Shown: positions 17,597 to 26,048 of the stretch, one piece after another | How positions within the stretch are numbered: the stretch's first letter is position 1 | Layout: each line of letters opens with the position of its first letter | From: Hydrogenedens sp964549105 | Lineage (GTDB): Bacteria; Hydrogenedentota; Hydrogenedentia; Hydrogenedentales; Hydrogenedentaceae | DNA length: 64,000 bases | Assembly: GCA_964549105.1 (NCBI GenBank) | Contig: CAZJTZ010000008.1 | Span: forward strand, 1-64,000 | Reading direction: 5' to 3' | Made by a program: the position numbers and the translations under genes | The notes under the pieces: generated by a model | The model's database searches: none | What the model saw: only the letters and a program-made list of their open reading frames with translations | Told to the model about the DNA's origin: nothing

Positions 17597-18604
17597 CTAT
17601 TGTAAATACTCTGCAATCTGAACAGCGTTATATGCAGCACCTTTGAGTAAATTATCCGCAACTATCCAGAGGTCAAGAGCGCTGGGATGGGAAATATCCT
17701 CACGAATCCGTCCTACAAAGGTCTCTCCATGGCCTGCTGCCACTGTTGCCAGAGGATACAATTGTTTTGCAGGGTCATCCATTAAAACAATACCCGGTGC
17801 TTTTGCAAGCAAACTTCGAGTTTCTGCCACAGTAAGTTTTCGCTCTGTCTGCACATTTACAGACTCACTATGACTGATAATCACAGGAACACGGACCGTG
17901 GTTGCGGTAACCTGGATACTCGGGTCGCCCATAATTTTCTTTGTCTCATTCACCATTTTCATTTCTTCAGAAGTATATCCATTCTCAGTAAAAGCGTCAC
18001 TCTGTGGAATTTGTGGGATACAATTAAATAATATCTGGTAAGGGAATATTTTAACCTCTATGGGTTTCCCTTCAACATAAGCACGCATCTGGTCTAACAA
18101 CTCTTGAACGGCTTTCTGTCCCGCACCAGAAACCGCCTGATAAGTAGACACCACAATCCTCTTTATCTTGGCGGCGTCGTGAATGGGCTTTAGGGCAACT
18201 ACCATTTGAATAGTAGAACAGTTTGGATTTGCAATAATTCCCTTGTGCTTCTTTATCTCGTTTGCATTGACTTCTGGAACAACCAACGGCACTTCAGGGT
18301 CCATCCGCCATGCACTCGAATTATCAATAACGACACAACCATCTTTTGCTGCAATCGGTGCAAATTTTTTGCTTGTGCTCCCTCCTGCACTGAAAAGGGC
18401 TATATCAACTCCCTTAAAAGAATTTTCATCCAGAACCTCAACAGAAATTTCCTCTCCTTTATAGGGCAACTTCCTCCCGCGTGAACGCTCCGAGGCAAGA
18501 AGTTTTATCGCTTTAATCGGAAAATTCCTATTCTCTAAAGTTTCTATCATCTTTCTACCGACTAAACCGGTAGCACCTACAACTGCAACACACTTTGGAT
18601 TCAT
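17597..18604 (-). CDS. asd: Aspartate-semialdehyde dehydrogenase
   Basis: 335 residues, the usual length. It reduces aspartyl phosphate to aspartate semialdehyde with NADPH, the branch point to lysine/diaminopimelate, threonine and methionine. The N-terminal Rossmann motif is VVGATGLVGRKM (8-19); FSAGGSTSKKFAP and VIDNSSAWRMDPEVPLVVPEVN are family blocks; the active-site cysteine is Cys129 in ANPNCSTIQM. HGETFVGRIREDISHP near the C-terminus carries further conserved residues. The ATG has an AGGAG site 8 nt upstream. It lies 80 bp downstream of trxA on the same strand and may be read from the same transcript. Function certain. Confidence 0.96.
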   Translation of the reverse strand: MNPKCVAVVGATGLVGRKMIETLENRNFPIKAIKLLASERSRGRKLPYKGEEISVEVLDENSFKGVDIALFSAGGSTSKKFAPIAAKDGCVVIDNSSAWRMDPEVPLVVPEVNANEIKKHKGIIANPNCSTIQMVVALKPIHDAAKIKRIVVSTYQAVSGAGQKAVQELLDQMRAYVEGKPIEVKIFPYQILFNCIPQIPQSDAFTENGYTSEEMKMVNETKKIMGDPSIQVTATTVRVPVIISHSESVNVQTERKLTVAETRSLLAKAPGIVLMDDPAKQLYPLATVAAGHGETFVGRIREDISHPSALDLWIVADNLLKGAAYNAVQIAEYLQ

Positions 18605-18684
18605 TGCACCGCTCCTATATTTTATAATCAGTTCGTTTAGTTCTTATAAGGGAGTAAAAAAATATTGCTGTTAATGCAAATAAA

Positions 18685-18999
18685 TCAGCCAAGAAAAGAA
18701 TTTAAAGCAGAGACAAGAACAGCCTTCTGTGTTACACCTACAAACCTTTTTACTTCTTTACCATCTTTCATAATTACGAGCGTAGGAATACTGGAAACAC
18801 CAAATTGCTCCGCTAATTCCATCTCCTCATCAACATTTACTTTTCCAATTTTTGCTTTGCCTTCAAATTCCTTTGATAATTCATCTATAATAGGAGCCAT
18901 CATACGACAGGGGCCACACCACTCTGCCCAAAAATCAACAAGGCTTACCCCTGAATCCGTTTCAGATGAAAAATTATCTTTTGTAAAAGCGAATGACAT
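18685..18999 (-). CDS. trxA: Thioredoxin
   Basis: 104 residues, a single thioredoxin domain with the WCGPC redox site (Cys28, Cys31) and the cis-proline in SSIPTLVIM. It reduces disulfides in cytoplasmic proteins and serves reductases such as ribonucleotide reductase. There is no signal peptide, so it is cytoplasmic. The ATG is preceded by AAGGAG with 7-nt spacing. The Asp of the typical FWAxWCGPC context is Glu here (WAEWCGP), a common variant. Likely co-transcribed with asd. Confidence 0.96.
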   Translation of the reverse strand: MSFAFTKDNFSSETDSGVSLVDFWAEWCGPCRMMAPIIDELSKEFEGKAKIGKVNVDEEMELAEQFGVSSIPTLVIMKDGKEVKRFVGVTQKAVLVSALNSFLG

Positions 19000-19395
19000 A
19001 TTAAACTCCTTCGAGTATTATTATTTTTAATAATAACAACATAAATAATTATAATCGTTATTTCCCTTTTTTTTCAACCTCTCAAAAAAAGAAAATTTGT
19101 ATTTTAAAACAAAGATAAAAAAGAATCCATTCCTTTTTATCTTTTTATAAAATAAACTGTATTTAATAAAAATGCTCATATCTTATAAAAAAACAATTAC
19201 TACTAATTACACATACAAAACATGTGAACTTATATTGACAAAAAATAATATTTGTGTTATACTTTAATTGGATTGAGTTTATAAAATAATAATAATTTTA
19301 ATTTGTGTTACAAAAGGAGGTGACTAATAAGATAGAAAAATGAAGAAGGTTTTTTATGTCATATAGTTGTAAATTTAATATGAAGGAGATTTTTT
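19000..19395. other. Divergent intergenic region with prepilin leader
   Basis: 396 bp, strongly AT-rich, between divergent trxA and the first prepilin gene. The right part holds a near-consensus promoter and a leader of about 125 nt. The leader contains AAAAGGAGGTGA (19312-19323), matching the 16S rRNA tail well but not followed at normal distance by a start, then AAGAAGG and an ATG at 19356 that opens a short overlapping frame. Confidence 0.6.
19235..19263 (+). promoter_or_regulatory. Near-consensus sigma-70 promoter for the prepilin genes
   Basis: TTGACA (19235-19240), 17-bp spacer, TATACT (19258-19263). This is one of the best housekeeping-type promoters in the window and implies strong expression, with transcription starting near 19270. 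Confidence 0.75.
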
Positions 19396-19424
19396 ATGAA
19401 AAAGCAGGGATTTACATTAATTGA
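19356..19424 (+). other. Possible 22-codon leader frame overlapping the prepilin start
   Basis: ATG at 19356 with AAGAAGG six nt upstream opens a 22-codon frame that ends inside the prepilin gene in a different frame, covering the prepilin's own ribosome site (AAGGAG at about 19384) and start (19396). Its sequence context (AAGAAGGTTTTTTATG) almost duplicates that of the real start. It could set prepilin translation level, or may be a decayed duplicate start. Not proven to be translated. Confidence 0.2.
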
Positions 19425-20382
19425 ATTATTAGTCGTCATAGCCATCATTGGTATTCTTGCGGCAATACTATTGCCAGCCTTAGCGCGTGCCCGTGAAGCA
19501 GCGAGACGTTCTAGTTGCCAGAACAATCTAAAGCAGTGGGGGTTGGTCTATAAGATGTATTCAGGCGAGTCCAAAGGAGAAAGATACCCTCCACTACAAA
19601 CCTATAATCCTATAACAAATGAAGGTTCAGATTCCATAGCGGCAGGTCCACAAGTAAGTTGTCTCTATCCTGAGTATTTGACTGACCCTTACATTATTAT
19701 TTGTCCTTCTGACCCGGATGCAGCCAAGATGCGGACAAGACTTGAAGATCACAATGGAAATTTGATAGAACTTTCAGATTATATTGATGAAAGTTATGCT
19801 TATTTCGGCTGGGTGTTTGACAATGCAAAACTCTCTGCCCCTGCAAGTAGTTTTACTATTGTAGGTGTATTATTAACTATCTTAGGAGGTAGTAATTTTA
19901 ACCAAACCACTCTACTTCCCATTCAGATAGCAGGTGCTTTAGATGGATTATATCAGGACAACCAAACGGATGTATCTAATTATATTTCTAATGCGGACCC
20001 AAGAGCACTGATGAGGGTCATGGATAAGGATGCAAAACTTCCCGATATATGGGCTGGTAAAGGTAACGGCGGTGGAAACACCGTTTATCGGCTCCGTGAA
20101 GGTATCGAACGATTTATGATTACGGATATAAATAATCCGGGTGCAAGCAGCAAAGCACAGAGTTCTATCTGGATTATGCTGGACACCTTCTCCGCGGGTG
20201 GAGTAGCCGCTGATTTATTCAATCACATCCCTGGCGGTTGCAATGTTCTATACATGGATGGACATGTAGAATTTATCCGGTATATTGCTGATACTAATTT
20301 ACTTGACGATAATATTCCAGGAACCCCACCTGTAACATCAAATGTAGCAAATATGGTTTCAGCCTTCGCAGGAGCCTCTTAA
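19396..20382 (+). CDS. Type II/IV prepilin-like protein, first copy, H-x9-DG family
   Basis: 328 residues with a class III signal: MKKQG before FTLIELLVVIAIIGILAAILL, so prepilin peptidase should cut after Gly5 and leave Phe at the mature N-terminus, with the conserved Glu at +5. The hydrophobic helix is followed by AREAARRSSCQNNLKQWGLVYKMY, the hallmark of the long pseudopilins abundant in Planctomycetota-like phyla, and the C-terminal domain ends with HIPGGCNVLYMDGH, the H-x9-DG motif. Such proteins assemble into pseudopili of type II-like systems; individual roles are unknown. A strong promoter lies upstream and a terminator downstream. It is closely similar to the next gene, with near-identical DNA patches. 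Confidence 0.88.
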   Translation: MKKQGFTLIELLVVIAIIGILAAILLPALARAREAARRSSCQNNLKQWGLVYKMYSGESKGERYPPLQTYNPITNEGSDSIAAGPQVSCLYPEYLTDPYIIICPSDPDAAKMRTRLEDHNGNLIELSDYIDESYAYFGWVFDNAKLSAPASSFTIVGVLLTILGGSNFNQTTLLPIQIAGALDGLYQDNQTDVSNYISNADPRALMRVMDKDAKLPDIWAGKGNGGGNTVYRLREGIERFMITDINNPGASSKAQSSIWIMLDTFSAGGVAADLFNHIPGGCNVLYMDGHVEFIRYIADTNLLDDNIPGTPPVTSNVANMVSAFAGAS

Positions 20383-20410
20383 TAGAGACAATAATTTTTT
20401 ATAATGACTT

Positions 20411-20448
20411 CCACTCGTGCAGTTCATAATGGGACTGCACGAGTTTTC
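20411..20448 (+). terminator. Terminator after first prepilin gene
   Basis: ACTCGTGCAGT (20413-20423) pairs perfectly with ACTGCACGAGT (20434-20444), a 10-nt loop TCATAATGGG between them, followed by TTTT. The same hairpin occurs after the second prepilin gene. Confidence 0.88.
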
Positions 20449-20519
20449 TGATGATTAACTTCAAAATATTTATACTATATATGTCAATATAAACAATATT
20501 AATGTTAAGGAGTTGTTTT

Positions 20520-21500
20520 ATGAGTAAAAAAGGTTTCACACTCATCGAACTGCTGGTGGTAATTGCTATCATTGGTATTCTTGCAGCAATTTTATTGCCG
20601 GCATTAGCACGAGCCCGAGAAGCGGCGAGACGGTCAAGTTGTCAGAACAATCTTAAACAGTGGGGGTTGGTCTATAAGATGTATTCAGGTGAATCCAAAG
20701 GAGAAAGATACCCTCCACTACAAACCTATAACCCGCAAACAGGTGATGATGCCATAGCGGCGGGTCCTCAGGTAAGTTGCCTTTTCCCTGAATATCTGAC
20801 AGACCCATATATTACGATTTGTCCATCAGACCCAGATGCAGGCAAGAAAAAAAGTGCCTTTGAAAAATACAATGGGAATTTGATTGAGATGTCAGATGAC
20901 ATTGATGATAGTTATGCTTATTTAGGCTGGGTATTTGACAATTTAAAGCCCTCTGCCCCGGCGAACCAATTCACTATCGTAGGAGTTTTATCAACAATCT
21001 TAAATTCAAATTTCGATACGAGCCAATATATTCCTATTCAAATAGCAGGCGCTCTGGATGGTCTATATTTAGAGAACACGACTGATGTATCTAATTACAT
21101 TTCTGGTTCAGACCCTACGGCACTTATGAAAGTTATGGATAAGGATGCAAAACTTCCCGATATGTGGGCGGGTAAAGGTAATGGTGGTGGGAATTCCATA
21201 TATCGTTTGCGGGAAGGTATTGAACGATTTATGATTACAGATATAAACAATCCTGGTGCAAGCAGCAAAGCACAGAGTTCTATCTGGATTATGATGGACA
21301 CCTTCTCCGCGGGTGGAGTAGCCGCCGATTTATTCAACCATATTCCCGGCGGTTGTAATGTGCTTTATATGGATGGTCATGTAGAATTTATTCGATACAC
21401 AGCAGACCAAAATACAATGGACACAGATATCCCCGGAACAGAACCTATTGTCTCAAATGTAGCAAACATGATTACAATAATTGCCGCTGGTAGCGAATAA
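20520..21500 (+). CDS. Type II/IV prepilin-like protein, second tandem copy, H-x9-DG family
   Basis: 326 residues from the ATG at 20520, which has AAGGAG seven nt upstream; an earlier in-frame start at 20502 would add MLRSCF, unlike the family. The signal is MSKKG before FTLIELLVVI and the C-terminus has HIPGGCNVLYMDGH. Protein similarity to the first copy is high throughout; they differ mainly in a middle region around residues 70-200. DNA similarity is uneven: two stretches (20658-20731 and 21256-21337) are almost identical to the first copy, while the flanking sequence for the strongly conserved N-terminal helix differs at most synonymous sites. It probably forms a minor or alternative pseudopilin. 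Confidence 0.88.
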   Translation: MSKKGFTLIELLVVIAIIGILAAILLPALARAREAARRSSCQNNLKQWGLVYKMYSGESKGERYPPLQTYNPQTGDDAIAAGPQVSCLFPEYLTDPYITICPSDPDAGKKKSAFEKYNGNLIEMSDDIDDSYAYLGWVFDNLKPSAPANQFTIVGVLSTILNSNFDTSQYIPIQIAGALDGLYLENTTDVSNYISGSDPTALMKVMDKDAKLPDMWAGKGNGGGNSIYRLREGIERFMITDINNPGASSKAQSSIWIMMDTFSAGGVAADLFNHIPGGCNVLYMDGHVEFIRYTADQNTMDTDIPGTEPIVSNVANMITIIAAGSE

Positions 21501-21531
21501 AACGAGTTAAAAACACTCTTACCCCTTTTCC

Positions 21532-21567
21532 ACTCGTGCAGTTCATAATGGGACTGCACGAGTTTTC
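21532..21567 (+). terminator. Terminator after second prepilin gene (copy of the first)
   Basis: The same 11-bp stem and the same TCATAATGGG loop as at 20411-20448 recur here (stem arms 21532-21542 and 21553-21563), followed by TTTTCTTTTT. Identity extends through the loop, showing that the hairpin was duplicated with the gene. Confidence 0.88.
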
Positions 21568-21599
21568 TTTTTAATAATGTAAGAAACTTCTCCCCCCTT

Positions 21600-22139
21600 T
21601 TATTCTGCTTTTGTTCCCTTTTTTAATCTATATAGCATTGCTTGCAAGGCAATGTAAGTTTTGCTATCGTCAAATTGGAATGTCTGCAACTTTTGCTTCA
21701 CTTCATCCATTGGCATTTTAACTACTTCTATATTTTCATCTTCATCAAAATTCGTTCCTACATATTCCAATTGTGTTGCGAAATAGTAATAGATAAGTTC
21801 AGAACAATATCCCACAGATGAATATGCCGACCCCAAATATTCAAAAATACCTGCCCGATAACCTGTCTCTTCTTCTAACTCTTTTTTGGCTCGTTCCATT
21901 GGCTCTTCATCCTGCTCAAGTTTTCCCGCAGGTGCTTCTAAAATGTATTTGCCAATGGCTATCCGAAACTGCCGAACCAAAACAACTTGTCCCTCATGCA
22001 ATACCGCTATACAGACGCCACCGGGATGTTCTATTACCTCGCGGAATGCCGTTTTGCCGTCTTCGAGGGACACGGTTCCTACTTTTACATTTACAATTTT
22101 CCCTTGATAAATAAGTGATGATTCTTTCCATCGTTCCAT
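21600..22139 (-). CDS. Nudix hydrolase, ADP-ribose pyrophosphatase-like
   Basis: 179 residues. The Nudix box runs from Gly72 to Tyr94: GKLEQDE, then KELEEETGY, so the usual REUxEE arginine is Lys86 while the metal-binding glutamates are intact. EAPAGKLE just before it is typical of the ADP-ribose pyrophosphatase subgroup, which hydrolyses ADP-ribose to AMP and ribose 5-phosphate; another nucleoside-diphosphate sugar is possible. It is the second gene of a pair, only 2 bp after the AIM24-family gene. Cytoplasmic, no signal peptide. Confidence 0.9.
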   Translation of the reverse strand: MERWKESSLIYQGKIVNVKVGTVSLEDGKTAFREVIEHPGGVCIAVLHEGQVVLVRQFRIAIGKYILEAPAGKLEQDEEPMERAKKELEEETGYRAGIFEYLGSAYSSVGYCSELIYYYFATQLEYVGTNFDEDENIEVVKMPMDEVKQKLQTFQFDDSKTYIALQAMLYRLKKGTKAE

Positions 22140-22141
22140 GT

Positions 22142-22912
22142 TTAGTAATTTGAACCTCCACCTAATAAATGCCCAAGTATACCCGTTCCCTGCCCTCCTC
22201 CACCGATGTTCGTTTCCTCACGATTCCTCCGTGAAGCAGACACAATTCGGTCGGCAAGTCGAGAGAAAGGTAAAGTTTGTAAATATATCTTGCCCGGACC
22301 CTGCAATGTTGCAAGGAACATACCTTCACCACCGAACAAAATATTCTTGAAACCAGACAGGAATTGGATGTCATATTTCACTGTGGAGGCAAATGCAGCA
22401 ACACAGCCCGTATCCACACGAAGTGTTTCACCCACAGCCAATTCCCGTTCTAATACCGTGCCACCGATATGTGCAAAAATAAAGCCGTCACCAGTCAACT
22501 TTTGCAAGATAAACCCTTCCCCACCAAAAAGCCCTATCCCTATCTTTTTCACAAGCACAGGCGATATTTCCACTCCACCCGCCGCACACAAAAAAGCATC
22601 CTTCTGACAAATAAAAGTCCCACCGAACGCATTCAGGTCAACCGGAATAATCTTTCCCGGGTATGGGGCAGAAAAAATCACACCAGCACGCTCACTCCCC
22701 TGATTATAAAAATTCGTAATGAAAAAAGATTCTCCCGTCAGCATGCGTTTAAGCCCTTTCATCACGCCACCTGCCTGTGTCTGCATTTCAATCCCGTTAT
22801 CCATCGAAAGCATCGCACCAGCTTCTGCAAATACAGATTCGCCCGGGTCGAGGATAATCTGCACGGCTTGCATATCATCTCCTAAAATCTGGTAATCAAT
22901 CCTATCTGCCAT
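22142..22912 (-). CDS. AIM24/TIGR00266-family protein
   Basis: 256 residues, all-beta, matching the AIM24 (TIGR00266) family by its Gly-rich repeating pattern: LDPGESVFAEAGAMLSMD, GLKRMLTGESFF, GSERAGVIFSAPYPGKI, GGEGFILQKLTGDG and GEGMFLATLQGPG. Members are widespread in bacteria; the eukaryotic homologue affects mitochondrial inner-membrane organisation, but the bacterial role is not established. No membrane segment or signal is visible. AAAGGA lies 7 nt before the ATG. It is the first gene of a two-gene unit with the Nudix hydrolase. Confidence 0.88.
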   Translation of the reverse strand: MADRIDYQILGDDMQAVQIILDPGESVFAEAGAMLSMDNGIEMQTQAGGVMKGLKRMLTGESFFITNFYNQGSERAGVIFSAPYPGKIIPVDLNAFGGTFICQKDAFLCAAGGVEISPVLVKKIGIGLFGGEGFILQKLTGDGFIFAHIGGTVLERELAVGETLRVDTGCVAAFASTVKYDIQFLSGFKNILFGGEGMFLATLQGPGKIYLQTLPFSRLADRIVSASRRNREETNIGGGGQGTGILGHLLGGGSNY

Positions 22913-23102
22913 AGGAGCATCCTTTCTATTTTGTATTTTGAAAATAACTCATAATACGATACAAGAGTATACCATATTCCCCTCTCACTGATTTATTTTT
23001 TGAACGATATATACAGATTTAGAAATATGTTTTTACTTGAATAGTGAAAATATTTTCACTATAATATGTATAAAAACAAAATCGTTACCCCGGAGACAAA
23101 AA

Positions 23103-25862
23103 ATGAATTTAATAGAGACATTACCCAGATTTGGTTTCCCTGCTACTTTGATTAAGGAATGGCAAGACCTCTGTCACGAACTACTTCCTCTGCAACAAGA
23201 ATTAATTGAAAGTGGAACGCTATTTTCAGAACGACACCTACTTGTCCATGCGCCGACCAGTGCAGGCAAAACCTTTCTGGCAGAATTGGCAATGGTTCAT
23301 GCAGGCATTCATGGGAGAAAAGTAGTTTATCTTGTGCCTCTACGCGTGCAGGCAGAGGAAATATTTCAGACGCTACGCAAACGATATGAGCGACATGGCT
23401 TGCAAATATTGATTTCCACTCGCGACCATCGTCAGCATGACTCACAACTGGAACAGGGTCGTTTTCATATTGCGGTGGTTGTTTATGAAAAGATGCTACA
23501 AATCATTGCGCGTCAGCCATCTTTATTAGACAAAATTGAGATGATGGTGTTTGATGATATTGACCTCATTTTTGATTTTGAACGTGGCATGACGGCGGAC
23601 TTCCTCTTAACCCGTTGTCTGGGCACGCCGTCGCGATGTATCGCTCTATCCGCATGTCTGCCCAGATATCAACAGATTGCTGACTGGATGAAGGCAAAAC
23701 TTGTGCATTCCGAGATTCGTCCTGTGCCTCTACACAAAGGGGTATTATACAATGGCACTTTTTATTATCTTGACCCCTCAAACAATCACTTGAACGAGGA
23801 AACACTATCCCATCCTTCGGAAATGTTTGCCTTGCCGCTGTTGCATGCAGTCCAGACATTGACCGCCCATGGTGAATCGTGCCTTATCTTTATGAAAAGC
23901 AGGTATGAAGTGCGTTCGTTTGCAAAGGAATTATCTGAATACTTAAATCTGCCCTGTGCGGAAGAGTCATGTCAGAAATTGAAGTCGTCCGAGCCAACCC
24001 GTGCGAGGGATGTTCTCCTGCATACATTACAGCAGGGCGTCGGTTTTCATTATAGTGATTTGCTCTCGGAAGAACGGCTTATCGTGGAAGAGGCATTTCG
24101 TAAAGGTGAGATTCGTGTGCTTGTGGCGACCAGCACCCTTGCCAAAGGACTGAACCTGCCTGTGGATAATGTATTTATTTCGCATGAAAAGTGGCTCTAC
24201 GCCGACAGAAACGGAAGTGGTGAGAATGTGCCTCTATCGCTATCAGAATTCGAGAATATGGCAGGCAGAGCAGGTAGATATGGCTATCGAACTCGACCCA
24301 GCAGAGCCATCTTGATTGCCAACACAGAAGAAGAAAAAGAACGATTAATGTCCTGGTATATTCAGCAGTCCATTTTGCCTGCATTCTTACCCAACGACAT
24401 ACCGACTATCGAACCCCACACATTTAGCATAATCGCTTCTTATGAGACCGTTACGATAGAGCAGGTAGAAACATTTTTCAAGTCTAGTTGGCATGGCTGG
24501 GAAAACCTGCATAACAGGTGCGAACAAGATTCCTTTCAGGTATGGACGAAAAATTGGATTGAACTCTCCGTGCGTAAAGGATTTTGCGTAATGAAGAACC
24601 TTCATCATCTTACTCTCACCCCACACGGTCAAATCGTGGCGACGAAGGGCGTTTCTACTGATACCATAGAACAATTAGAACAATGGCTCAATACTGTGCG
24701 AGGCAGGGATTGGGATGAACTGGACGCTTTGTTTGTTTGTGCACTCACGCCTGATGCCTGGCTACCTCAATTTGAACTGTCCACCAGAGAGGTTCAGTCA
24801 AAAATATACCCTGACCTGCTTAAACAATCTCACATACAAACCCCGTGGGATGTCATGACACCTTTGCAAAAATTTTTACAAGGATTAGCAGAACCTAAGC
24901 TCCGCGAAGTCAAAGCACTAAAAGTAGCCTTCGTATTGCGTGAATGGATATACGGAGCATCCTTTGCTTCCATTGAGGAAGAATTTGCTGTTTCCGCAGG
25001 ACAGGTTGTTCAAGCGGGCTTGCGAATCGCATGGATATTAGATGTCCTTTCTCAATTAGCCGAACTCATGTTTATAGATAACCCTCATGCTTTCCGATTA
25101 TTATCCGAGCAAGTACGGTATGGCTTGCCTGCTGAACTTCTACCGTTAGCACGCCAGACCGACGGATTACTTACCCACACGCAAATACTCACTCTGCATC
25201 GTGCTGGCATCTCTACCTGCGAGCAGATAACCTCCTTAACCGTTGCCGAACTAAAAAAATACCTTCCTGAAAATATAATTCCACTTATTAAACAACAGGT
25301 GAGAAAACCAAAATATAAAAAGCCAATAGATATAAACATTCCACCTGCTAACACAAAAATAAAAAATGTAAAGGTCATCTCTCCAGATATAGAAGGGGAG
25401 CAAAAGCAAAATATTACAACCACTGAACTTCAATGCCATTCTGTGGAGAAAAAACAATTCCCTGAAAAAGAAGTAAAAGAAAATAAACAAGCAAGGAATG
25501 TACCCCTTGAGCAGAAAAAGATTTTATTAGCACTTAACATAAAGCGACCCGGTGAAGTCTGGGTCGAGGGAAAACTTATTCGGCTACCAGAGAAACAATA
25601 TCGTTTGCTTTATCTATTGGCTCAGCATGTTGGCTGTTGCATTTCGTATGAGGAAATATACAAAGAACTCTGGGGCGATATTATAGTGGAGGATTCACAA
25701 ATGGCATTTCAGAAATGTATGTTGTTGCAGAACCTCTGTAAAGCCGCTATACACTGGAAAAAATATATCCGCACCATCCCCAAACGCGGTTTTTTGTTAG
25801 ACCTGAACCCTGAACAAGTCTCTATCAATCAGGGAACGGTTCTGCACGCCTCTACAATTTGA
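23103..25862 (+). CDS. Ski2/Hel308-like helicase fused to an OmpR-type winged helix
   Basis: 919 residues from the ATG at 23103 (GGAG upstream; an earlier frame start at 23037 lacks one). Residues 40-410 are superfamily 2 helicase lobes: Walker A APTSAGKT (50-57), motif II DDID at 151-154 in place of DExH, motif III SAC rather than SAT, motif V TSTLAKGLNLP and motif VI MAGRAGRYG, the last two typical of Ski2/Hel308/Brr2 enzymes. A winged-helix and ratchet-like region follows, with a HhH-like segment (LHRAGISTCEQITSLTVAEL). After a charged, probably disordered linker (about 730-800), residues about 805-900 form an OmpR/PhoB-type DNA-binding domain (GKLIRLPEKQYRLLYLLAQ, ISYEEIYKELWG, IRTIPKRGFLL). 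This combination is unusual. It stands alone, next to a 9-bp repeat array. Confidence 0.8.
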   Translation: MNLIETLPRFGFPATLIKEWQDLCHELLPLQQELIESGTLFSERHLLVHAPTSAGKTFLAELAMVHAGIHGRKVVYLVPLRVQAEEIFQTLRKRYERHGLQILISTRDHRQHDSQLEQGRFHIAVVVYEKMLQIIARQPSLLDKIEMMVFDDIDLIFDFERGMTADFLLTRCLGTPSRCIALSACLPRYQQIADWMKAKLVHSEIRPVPLHKGVLYNGTFYYLDPSNNHLNEETLSHPSEMFALPLLHAVQTLTAHGESCLIFMKSRYEVRSFAKELSEYLNLPCAEESCQKLKSSEPTRARDVLLHTLQQGVGFHYSDLLSEERLIVEEAFRKGEIRVLVATSTLAKGLNLPVDNVFISHEKWLYADRNGSGENVPLSLSEFENMAGRAGRYGYRTRPSRAILIANTEEEKERLMSWYIQQSILPAFLPNDIPTIEPHTFSIIASYETVTIEQVETFFKSSWHGWENLHNRCEQDSFQVWTKNWIELSVRKGFCVMKNLHHLTLTPHGQIVATKGVSTDTIEQLEQWLNTVRGRDWDELDALFVCALTPDAWLPQFELSTREVQSKIYPDLLKQSHIQTPWDVMTPLQKFLQGLAEPKLREVKALKVAFVLREWIYGASFASIEEEFAVSAGQVVQAGLRIAWILDVLSQLAELMFIDNPHAFRLLSEQVRYGLPAELLPLARQTDGLLTHTQILTLHRAGISTCEQITSLTVAELKKYLPENIIPLIKQQVRKPKYKKPIDINIPPANTKIKNVKVISPDIEGEQKQNITTTELQCHSVEKKQFPEKEVKENKQARNVPLEQKKILLALNIKRPGEVWVEGKLIRLPEKQYRLLYLLAQHVGCCISYEEIYKELWGDIIVEDSQMAFQKCMLLQNLCKAAIHWKKYIRTIPKRGFLLDLNPEQVSINQGTVLHASTI

Positions 25863-25875
25863 TGTAGTGGACAGG

Positions 25876-25909
25876 ATATGACTTATAGGTGCCCTCATAT
25901 AAGTCATAT
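25876..25909. repeat. 12-bp inverted repeat at the head of the 9-bp array
   Basis: ATATGACTTATA (25876-25887) and TATAAGTCATAT (25898-25909) form a perfect 12-bp inverted repeat with a 10-nt spacer. The right arm is part of the tandem array; the left arm is an inverted copy of the same unit. No T-run follows, so it is not a standard terminator. Confidence 0.75.
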
Positions 25910-25983
25910 AGGTCATATAAGTCATATAGGTCATATAGGTCATATAGGTCATATAGGTCATATAGGTCATATAGGACATATAA
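25894..25983. repeat. Ten-copy 9-bp tandem repeat, consensus GTCATATAG
   Basis: Ten head-to-tail 9-bp units; six consecutive units (25921-25974) are identical and the outer ones differ at one or two bases (CTCATATAA, GTCATATAA, GACATATAA). It begins 31 bp after the helicase stop codon. It has no spacers, so it is not CRISPR. It encodes a meaningless Met-Thr-Tyr repeat on the minus strand. Confidence 0.95.
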
Positions 25984-26048
25984 GCCGTTACAATAAAACA
26001 ATTCATAAACCGCCACTCATAATATTTGTTTAGAACCTTTTAAAAACC

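Noticed and set aside
23103..25862. Defence island around the helicase
   Set aside because: Neighbours are an AIM24/Nudix pair and a surface protein; no nuclease, methyltransferase or other defence gene is close, so a defence role is not claimed.
25894..25983. Possible CRISPR array
   Set aside because: Units of 9 bp are directly adjacent with no spacers, and no cas gene is present.
25797..26006. Minus-strand frame encoding repeated Met-Thr-Tyr
   Set aside because: It is only the translation of the 9-bp tandem repeat and part of the helicase gene antisense; no ribosome site.
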